In this document: in pieces, positions 55,970 to 64,000 of the stretch
How positions within the stretch are numbered: the stretch's first letter is position 1
Layout of the letters: each line of letters begins with the position of its first letter
Assembly: GCA_019802505.1 (NCBI GenBank)
Contig: JAFMOC010000027.1
Coordinates: forward strand, 2,697,501 to 2,761,500
Length of the DNA stretch: 64,000 nt
Direction: 5' to 3'
Origin: Corydoras sp. C115
Lineage: Eukaryota > Chordata > Actinopteri > Siluriformes > Callichthyidae
Position numbers and translations under genes: made by a program
The notes under the pieces: generated by a model
The model's database searches: none
Told to the model about the DNA's origin: nothing
What the model saw: only the letters and a program-made list of their open reading frames with translations

Positions 55970-56264
55970 CATCCCCCTTTACTCTGTTCTAATGGTCAGA
56001 ACCCCAATGGTACCATCACAGAGCAGGGATTATTTGCTTGGTGCATTAGTCCTATCCCAGCAGTGTCACTGAGGTGGAGAAATGAAACACTAAACCCCCC
56101 TCACCACATCAGTGTCACTGCAGAACTGACAAAAACCAATCCACCACCCAAATGATACCAGTTCTGTGATGCTTCTGACCAATAGAGAACAGAGAACCAC
56201 CAGGGGACTAACAACAACATATGGAAGGAAACATAATAGAGCAAGAAGGGGGCGTGGCCAAACG
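55970..56264 (+). mobile_element. MITE copy, left TIR lost
   Basis: Interior CAGCAGTGTCACTGAGGTGG and TCAGTGTCACTGCAGAACTG; right end GGGGGCGTGGCCAAACG. In nudt14 intron 1. Confidence 0.7.
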
Positions 56265-56410
56265 AAATAATTAAGAGGCATGTTACAATATTCTTATAAA
56301 TAATTGTCTAATAATTAAATTAATAATTTTAACTAATCTATTTCATAGTATCTCAACTAAATATAATAATATAAATATAATAAAATATAGTAATTAAAAA
56401 AATAAGAGGC

Positions 56411-56765
56411 AGGCGGCACGGTGGCTTAGTGGTTTAGCATGTTCTCCTCTCAGCACTAGGGATTCCCGGTTCGAATCCGCATCTGGGTGGAGTTTCCATG
56501 TTCTCCCCGTGTCCGCGTGGGTTTCCTCCGGGTTCTCCGGTTTCCTCCCACAGTCCAAAAACATGGATCAAATCAATTGAGTTCTCCAAATTGCCCCATA
56601 TAGAGTGTGTCTGTGTGAGTGAGTGTGTGCCCAGCGATGGATTGCCCCCCTGTCCTTGGTGTATCTGCCCAGCACCCGAAACTTTCTCCCCTGGTTGGGC
56701 ATGGGGAACCCCCCCCCGCGACCTTAATATAGAACAAAGCGGAAGATAATGAATGAATGAATGAA
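56411..56765 (+). repeat. V-SINE-like tRNA-derived SINE, full length (family reference copy)
   Basis: This is the reference copy for the dominant family. Its tRNA-like head GGCGGCACGG carries a Pol III A box TGGCTTAGTGG (56422-56432) and B box GGTTCGAATCC (56468-56478). A central block follows, about 56486-56565, with TGGAGTTTCCATGTTCTCCC and the CCTCCCACAGTCCAAAAACA core. This resembles the conserved domain of the V-SINE superfamily, which includes zebrafish DANA. The 3' part contains CCCTGTCC, GCGCCCGAAACGTTCTCCCC-type sequence (here diverged) and CTAATATAG, ending GATAATGAATGAATG. Length is about 350 bp. The family is non-coding and presumably mobilised in trans by a LINE that recognises the 3' tail. 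Confidence 0.85.
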
Positions 56766-56869
56766 TATATATCATAAAATATAATAATTTAAACGAAATA
56801 ATTAAGAGGCATGTTATAATCAATTGTCTAATAATTAAATGAATAATTTAAACTAATATATTTTATATC

Positions 56870-57007
56870 ATTCATTCATTCATTCATTATCTCCCGCTTT
56901 ATCATATATTAGGGTCGCGGTGGGGTTCCCCATGCCATCCAGGGGAGAACGTTTCAGGCACTGGGCAGATACACCCAGGACAGGGGGGCAATCTATCGCT
57001 GGGCATA
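56870..57007 (-). repeat. V-SINE-like copy, 5'-truncated
   Basis: The tail (ATTC)n plus about 120 bp, ending at CTATCGCTGGGCA. Confidence 0.82.
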
Positions 57008-57312
57008 TTTAATATTATTTCAACTAAATATAATAACATAAACATATATAATAAAATATAATAATTTATGGTTCTATATAGTGTTGAGTTCTCTAGGAGT
57101 GCTCATACAGTATAATGATCGGGATTCCGAAACGTCCAGTGAAGGACAGGGGAGCAGAAGGCATGCTGGGAGTGTGTGATGAAATGAAGTGTGTAGTGAA
57201 GTGAGTCCTGCCGTGTGTCATCTTCACATCATAATTTCAATGGAACCGCGGGATCAGTGCGATCAGGAGGCGTGCAGACACAGCTAACACGCCAACATAT
57301 CTCTGTTTACAG

Positions 57313-57455
57313 CCCGACTGCGTCTCGGTTGCGTGGCCGAGTTCTCGCTGTCTTACTTTCAATCCGTTCTGCGGTACTGCTTTATCGGAACGGACGTGTT
57401 GAAAGCCGCGTTGTTACCATCTCCTCACCAAATACCAGCGGCGCAGATATTACAG
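57313..57455 (+). CDS. Candidate internal exon, gene unidentified
   Basis: This 143-nt segment has acceptor CATATCTCTGTTTACAG and a strong donor ATTACAG|GTGAGTAA. One frame is open throughout (47 codons, phase 1 in, 0 out) and includes CVAEFSLSYFQSVLRYCFIG and TDVLKAALLPSPHQIPAAQI, a mix with plausible globular composition. It is CpG-rich like the recognised exons and in non-repeat DNA. It is antisense to nudt14 and would lie in its intron 1. I cannot name the family. A second, shifted frame is also open, which lowers confidence. Confidence 0.3.
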
Positions 57456-57593
57456 GTGAGTAAAAACATGCTGCGGCCTATTTCTGAGTTAACAGAGTAA
57501 ACAGCCACCAAGAGCAGCGAGCGGATCGGATGTGATGCATGTCCAATAGTATGTGGACGCAGCAAAAAGAAGAGCACTGACTTTTAAGACTAC

Positions 57594-57892
57594 TTATTCA
57601 TTCATTCATTCATTCATTATCTTCCGCTTTATCCTCTATTAGGGTCGCGGGGGGGTTCCCCATGTCCATCCAGGGTCCAGGGGAGAACGTTTCGGGCGCT
57701 GGGCAGATACACCCAGGACAGGACGCCAATCTATCACTGGACACACACTCACTCACACAGACACTCTATATGGGGCAATTTTGGAGAACTCAATTGACTT
57801 GATCCATGTTTTTGGACTGTGGGAGGAAACCTGAGAACCCGGAGGAAACCCACGTGGACACGGGGAGAACATGGAAACTCCACCCAGATGGG
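57594..57892 (-). repeat. V-SINE-like copy, head replaced
   Basis: It breaks at CCACCCAGATGGGG, joining the variant copy at 57897. Confidence 0.8.
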
Positions 57893-57896
57893 GGGG

Positions 57897-58142
57897 GTTG
57901 CATTGTGTTGCATTCCAGCATGGTGGCTTGGTGGTTAGAACATCTGCCCCTCAGCGCTAAGGATCCAGGTTCGAATCCCGATCTGGGTGAAGTTTCCATG
58001 TTTTCACTGTGTCCCAGCCGTGGACCGTGTTCAGGTTCTCCATTTTCCTCCACTAGTCCTATTGATTGGCGTGCTGTTCTGGATGGGGATGGAGAACCAC
58101 CATGTGACCCTAGTCCCTAGTATAGGATTAAGCAGAAGATGA
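57897..58142 (+). repeat. V-SINE variant subfamily copy, arm of an inverted repeat
   Basis: Shorter variant with GGATCCAGGTTCGAATCCCG and CCTCCACTAGTCCTATTGAT. It matches 59127-59400 in reverse, including the GTTGCATTGTGTTGCATTCC flank. Confidence 0.75.
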
Positions 58143-58172
58143 TAGAGAGAGAGAGAGAGAGAGAGACAGGTT

Positions 58173-58519
58173 CCATCCATCCATTATCTTCTGCTTTATC
58201 CTTTATTAGGGTGGGGGGGGGGGGGTTCCCCATGCCCATCCAGGGAAGAACGTTTCGGACGCTGGCAGATACACCCAGGACAGGGTGCCAATCTATCGCT
58301 GGACACACACTCACTCACACAAACACTCTATATGGGGCAATTTGGAGAACTCAATTGACTTGATCCATGTTTTTGGGCTGTGGGAGGAAAACGGAGAACC
58401 TGGAGGAAACCCACGAGGACACGGGGAGAACATGGAAACTCCACCCAAATGGGGATTCGAACCGGGAATCCCTAGTGCTGAGAGGAGAACATGTCAACCA
58501 CTAAGCCACCCTGCTGCCC
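58173..58519 (-). repeat. V-SINE-like copy
   Basis: Full length with a poly-G run near its tail; preceded by (GA)n. Confidence 0.84.
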
Positions 58520-58770
58520 TGATAACTGATAAACTAATCTAAATAAATGTTCATTACATGCAAACTTATAGACGATGACATTCTTTTGGTTATTCCTTTA
58601 AATACAGAACGAATACAGACTCACTACTGAGACATGTGCTGTCCATATCAGCCTGCAAATAACCAACACGGAATTTCACCAGCGGAAACCTGATGCAACG
58701 CGACAAACAAATCCACCGTCATATCCAGAGAACCAGCCAGAACTCATGTTTAAATAATAAATCACTGTAA

Positions 58771-59117
58771 CCTCGGTGGCTTAGTGGTTTAGCATGTTCT
58801 CCTCTCAGCGCTAGGGATTCCCGGTTCGAATCCCAATCTGGGTGGAGTTTCCATGTTCTCCCCGTGTCTGTGTGGGTTTCCTCCGGGTTCTCCGGTTTCC
58901 TCCCACAGTCCAAAAACATGGATCAAGTCAACTGAATTCTCCAAATTGCCCCATATAGAGTGTGTCTGTGTGAGTGAGTGTGTGCCCAGTGATTGATTGG
59001 CGCCCTTTCCTGGGTGTATCTGCCCAGCGCCCGAAACGTTCTCCCCCAGATGGGGCATGGGGAACCCCCCCACAACCCTAATAGAGGATAAAGCGGAAGA
59101 TAATGGATGGATGGAAG
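58771..59117 (+). repeat. V-SINE-like copy
   Basis: It lacks the first GGCGGCAC; A box TGGCTTAGTGG intact. Inverted relative to 58173-58519. Confidence 0.85.
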
Positions 59118-59126
59118 GAACCCTCT

Positions 59127-59400
59127 CTCTCTCTCTCTCATATCATCTTCTGCTTAATCCTATACTAGGGACTAGGGTCACACGGTGGTTCTCCATCCCC
59201 ATCCAGAACAGCGCGCCAATCAATAGGACTAGTGGAGGAAACCAGAAAACCTGAAGAAGACCCACGGGGACACGGTGAGAACATGGAAACTTCACCCAGA
59301 TAGGGATTCAAACCTGGATCCTTAGCGCTGAGAGGGAGACGTGCTAACCACCATAGCCACCATGCTGGAATGCAACACAATGCAACCCCCCCCCCCCACA
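59127..59400 (-). repeat. V-SINE variant subfamily copy, second arm
   Basis: The reverse of 57897-58142, including the adjoining (CT)n and GGAATGCAACACAATGCAAC flank. Confidence 0.75.
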
Positions 59401-59422
59401 CACACACAAAGGGGCTATTTTG

Positions 59423-59624
59423 GGGCAGTTGTAGGCTTGTGGTTACGAAAGCAGCATTGTGAACGGAAGGTACCAGGTTTGATTCCCAGTCTCACCGCTT
59501 ACTATGGTTGAAGTGCCCTTGGGCAAGGCACCCAACGCCAATGTTTGCCAATGTACAGGGCTGCCCACCACTCTGGGAACGTGTGCCCACTTCACTCAGT
59601 GTGTGTATATGAGTGTGTGTGACC
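59423..59624 (+). repeat. Third tRNA-type SINE (SINE-3)
   Basis: GGCAGTTGTAGGCTTGTGGT head, B-box-like GGTTTGATTCC, CTTGGGCAAGGCACCCAACG body, and a CACTTCACTCAGTGTGTGTA end. The reverse of this sequence forms the 42.2-44.0 kb composites. Confidence 0.65.
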
Positions 59625-60367
59625 TTTTGTGTTCTCGCCACCCACCTCCATGGAAATCCCATGTTGCATGATGTTGCATGATGGTGTGATTCACTCATGA
59701 GGTCATTGTTGCTTCTCCATTTATCCAGAGGGTTTAAGCAGCAAAACCAAAAAAGCCCTCCAAACTTCAAATACGTATGGAATCAGGGGCCGGGTTCGTT
59801 AGCGTTTCCAGTGCTCCAATGTTCACTCTCACTTTCTGTCTTTCACAACCCAAATGGCTGGCATGTTGGATTACCTTAATGCCTTGAGATAGGGATTCAG
59901 CAAAACATGCCGGCCGCATGAGCAGACATGCAGGAAAAGCCTTTAGCTTTTAGTTTTGGGCTGATGGCCAAACGCTTTTGCGGTTTCTCTCTCCGTGTAG
60001 AAGGGGAGCTCCGGCCACGCCGCACGGCGCGAGGAAAACATGTGTATATATTTAGCCATACTGCCTCCGCGGTTTAAAGTACAGTAGCGAGTAATGGACA
60101 GTCTTGTAAAGCCAAAGTTCGGTCGCCGCTGGTTAAATTCCAAGTTTTATTGCTTTTCTAAGAGAAAACATGTTAACACATCCTCTACAGCAGAGATGCA
60201 CAAATGCTTTTCTGGAAAGGGCCTGTAAACATGCAGAGCATTAATTAAAGAGTATTTACAAATCCAAAGGGAACAAACCCCACATTTATTTACTCATAAT
60301 TAATTATGTACAGAGAACGAGGAAAACTTGCCTTGTATTAAAGGAATTTTTTAGATTATATTTGATT
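59625..60367. other. Unique segment
   Basis: 59990-60135 is CpG-rich; inspected for nudt14 exon 1 and none recognised. Confidence 0.35.
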
Positions 60368-60726
60368 CATTCAGTCATTCATTCATTCATTATCTTCCGC
60401 TTTATCCTCTATTAGGGTCGCGGTGGGATTCCCCATGCCCATCCAGGGGAGAACGTTTCGGGCGCTGGGCAGATACACCCAGGACAGGGCGCCAATCCAT
60501 CGCTGGGTACACACACACTCACACAGACACACTCTATATGGGGCAATTTGGAGAATTCAATTGACTTGATCCATGTTTTTGGACTGTGGGAGGAAACCGG
60601 AGAACCCGGAGGAAACCCACGCAGACACGGGGAGAACATGGAAACTCCACCCAGATGGGGATTCGAACTGGGAATCCCTAGCACTGAGAGGAGAACATGC
60701 TAAACCACTAAACCACCGTGCCACCC
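60368..60726 (-). repeat. V-SINE-like copy
   Basis: Full length; (ATTC)n tail with one CAGT interruption. Confidence 0.86.
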
Positions 60727-60740
60727 ATATGGGTACAATC

Positions 60741-61070
60741 ATTCATTCATTATCTCCCGCTTTATCCTCTATTAGGGTCGTGGTGGGGTTCCCCATGCCC
60801 ATCCAGGGGAGAACGTCCCGGGCGCTGGGCAGATAGACCCAGGACAGGGCGCCAATCCATCGCTGGGCACACACTTACTCACACACACTCTATATGGGGC
60901 AATTTGGAGAATCCAATTGACTTGATCCATGTTTTTGGACTGCGGGAGGAAACCGGAGAACCTGGAGGAAACCCACGCGGACACGGGGAGAACATGGAAA
61001 CTCCACCCAGATGGGGATTCGAACCGGGAATCCCTAAGAACATGCTAACCACTAAGCCACCGTGGCGCCC
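60741..61070 (-). repeat. V-SINE-like copy with target duplication
   Basis: Flanked by ATATGGGTACAATC (60727-60740 and 61071-61084), next to the previous copy's head. A head deletion removes CGCTGAGAGGAG. Confidence 0.9.
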
Positions 61071-61084
61071 ATATGGGTACAATC

Positions 61085-62057
61085 ACACTAAATTAAATTG
61101 AATTCATAAATGTTTATTTGAAGCAACATTATTTGTAATCTGACGTAATCTAGTCCGGATTTTAAGGTGAACAGTGACGGCTGAGTAACAGGATACAGGT
61201 TTAGGGCTCATCAGGAATCGGCTCACAGTTTATATTAACCTGTATTTCCACCTGATTTTGAAATAATGTAGTGTACATCACGCATTGATCCGACTGTGAA
61301 GCGATCAGAGAGGTGCGTTATTGTCAGTAATGTCCTGGCTGGACAGACGGCTCAGCCAATCGTTTTACAAATCCTGATAAACGACAGTTACCATAACTAC
61401 TATACCTCTCCAAAGTAAAAATAATAATAATAAAGGGTGAGGAATCCGTGCTCTGTCATCATCACGTCACTAATGATTAAGTGTCTAATGTAGTAAACGT
61501 TTTTTTTTTTTATTTTATTAAACAGGATGATGTACATGGTTCGCGTTCCGTGCTGCAGTTGTTCACTGTATTTTACGATCCAGCAGCAATGGCATGCAAA
61601 CACTTCCTTTAATTAAAGGCTTTGACTACTTCAGTCACATCTACTGTCAACAGATGCATGAAATCAATCATCCACTTCAGCTCCCATCAGACAAAAAGCC
61701 AATAAATTCTGCACTCAGAACCCACTTGGTGACACGGTCACAGGATTTCAACTCCAACTCGGCAATTTTATTATTCGGCGTGTTATTTAGCGCTTCTGGA
61801 CACGTCCCGCTCGACTTCTAACAGCTGTTATCATCACGTGGAGACGGCTGCCACTTATAGAGTGAACCAATCCTCGGTCTTAACATGTAATGTTTACTAT
61901 TGCTTTACTGACACATGGTTCGGGGTTCAGCTGACATTAAAAACCCTGCCGTGATGCAGCGTCAGCGATACAGCATTCAATAAAAGAGCCGGGAAATAAG
62001 ACTTCTTCACCTGAATCATTAATAATGAGTAATGTTGAATAATATTTCAGTATATTT
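61085..62057. other. Unique segment
   Basis: Contains the inverted GATTGGCTGAGC-type repeat (about 61300-61400) and otherwise SINE-free DNA. No exon recognised. Confidence 0.35.
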
Positions 62058-62396
62058 ATTCATTCATTCATTATCTTCCACTTTATCCTATATTAAGGTC
62101 GCGGTGGGGTTCCCCATGCCCATACAGGGGAGAACGTCTCGGGCGCTGGGCAGATACACCCAGGACAGGACGCCAATCTATCACTGGACACACACTCACT
62201 CACACAGATACACTCTATATGGGGCAATTTGGAGAACTCAATTGACTTTATCCATGTTATTGGACTGTGGGAGGAAACCGGAGAACCCGGAGGAAACCCA
62301 CGCGGACACGGGGAGAACATGGAAACTCCACCCAGATGGGGATTCGAACCGGGAATCCCTAGTGCTGAGAGGAGAACATGCTAAACACTGCTAGCC
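62058..62396 (-). repeat. V-SINE-like copy
   Basis: Preceded by GTATATTTATTCATTC, which recurs before the next copy. Confidence 0.84.
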
Positions 62397-62404
62397 GCAG
62401 GTAT

Positions 62405-62754
62405 ATTTATTCATTCATTCATTCATCTTCTGCTTTATCCTCTATTAGGGTCGCGGTGGGGTTCCCCATGCCCATCCAGGGGAGAACGTTTCGGGCGCTA
62501 GGCAGATACACCCAGGACAGGACGCCAATCCATCGCTGGGCACACACTCACTCACACAGACACACTCTATATGGGGCAATTTTGGAGAACTCAATTGACT
62601 TGATCCATGTTTTTGGACTGTGGGAGGAAATCGGAGAACCCGGAGGAAACCCACGCGGACAACATGGAAACTCCACCCTGATTGGGATTCGAACCGGGAA
62701 TCCCTAGTGCTGAGAGGAGAACGTGCTAAACACTAAGCCACCGTGCCGCCCCAG
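62405..62754 (-). repeat. V-SINE-like copy
   Basis: Near full length; short central deletion at GCGGACAACATGG. Confidence 0.84.
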
Positions 62755-62871
62755 TTAAGGATTAAGTGGAAGATACAAATAGATAGATGGATCATTGAAC
62801 AAATACAAATAATCGTAACATGTAACAGAGTCCGAAATTATGGGAACACCTTCATAAACTTCTAATTTTAT

Positions 62872-63010
62872 CGACCTAAATCAAGCACCACCACCACCAC
62901 CAGCTCAGTGTCACTGTAGTGCAGAGAAGCATCCACCACACAAACACCACCTGCTCTGTGAGAACCATCAGAGAACAGAAACAAAGCCTGCAGAGCGGGA
63001 AGCAGATGGG
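62872..63010 (+). mobile_element. Diverged MITE-family fragment
   Basis: AGCTCAGTGTCACTGTAGTG and ACCACCTGCTCTGTGAGAAC resemble the MITE interior. Confidence 0.4.
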
Positions 63011-63458
63011 CGGTTCGGGTGACCACATCACTTGTCTGTTGGTTAGTTCTCAGAGGCATGAAGGTTGAGGTACTATACTCTGGAACAGAAGGTTGATGGT
63101 TCCGGTTCCAGCACTGGCAACCTGTCACTATTAAATATTAATATAGCTAAATTACCATAACTGACAATATGAAGGACTGCATCCGTTAAATATTTAGTGT
63201 GAGCCTCTGCCTTTTCGCTACCGCTAAAATGCTACGTTATTTATGTAGCGTATACAGTTACAACTAGCGCTTTTGCTAAAGGAACTGTGTGTGCAGTGGT
63301 ACACTTTCTTCTTATTTGAAATGTAAACAATTTGTCAGTTCTGTAACGTCCAGGACACAGAAGATTCTGTGAGATCTGTTTTCTCTTACAACAAGTAAAA
63401 ATAAAAAGTAAATCCATTAAAAACAAAAATAAATATATAAAAAATATAGACTTTGTGA

Positions 63459-64000
<542 letters not shown>

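Noticed and set aside
59943..60143. Candidate nudt14 exon 1 on the minus strand
   Set aside because: It has no match to the expected N-terminus preceding NGTKKSWDF and no donor in phase 0.

Overview
The window looks like nuclear DNA from a teleost fish. The evidence is vertebrate split exons, fish-type tRNA-derived SINEs, Tc1/mariner relics, many microsatellites, and a JAG2-NUDT14 gene order that matches human chromosome 14q32.33. Nothing suggests a prokaryote, virus or organelle. The species cannot be named from sequence alone.

Two protein-coding genes are identifiable, both on the minus strand. (1) The 5' end of a Jagged-type Notch ligand, most like jag2. Exon 1 (signal peptide, coding 14339-14392) lies in a CpG-rich promoter region (about 14105-15260), and exon 2 (MNNL domain) is at 11664-11978. 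Positions 1-11663 are then intron 2, and the DSL/EGF exons lie beyond the left edge. (2) nudt14 (Nudix UDP-sugar pyrophosphatase). Exons 5, 4, 3 and 2 are at 37610-37859, 46245-46533, 48855-48919 and 55736-55779. The splice phases join perfectly (2, 1, 2). Exon 1 was not found and may lie beyond 64000. The genes are co-oriented, about 22 kb apart, and the spacer is mostly repeats. Three unassigned exon-like segments are at 24031-24118 (-), 30489-30555 (-) and 57313-57455 (+).

The rest is dominated by one tRNA-derived SINE family with intact A and B boxes, a V-SINE-like conserved central block and an (ATGA/ATGG)n tail. About 75 full or partial copies, in both orientations, cover roughly a third of the window. 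Many have clean 10-15 bp target-site duplications and several are nested in older copies or in MITEs. A second tRNA SINE with a GGATAAAAGCGTC-type tail, a third tRNA SINE and a MITE family with TIRs like CAGTACCAGTCAAAAGTTT are also present.

The most unusual architecture is in the repeats. SINE-linker-SINE cassettes are copied in direct and inverted orientation. The 3' half of the SINE has become a tandem minisatellite in jag2 intron 1. A two-module 55/33-bp satellite spans 16549-17843. There is a 61-bp x5 array, a triplicated ~270-bp unit, a 522-bp duplication carrying a SINE bounded by an inverted repeat, and several head-to-head or tail-to-tail SINE pairs that would fold into ~300-bp hairpins. 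I found no CRISPR, operon or bacterial-type system. Most long ORFs here are translations of SINE copies, not genes.
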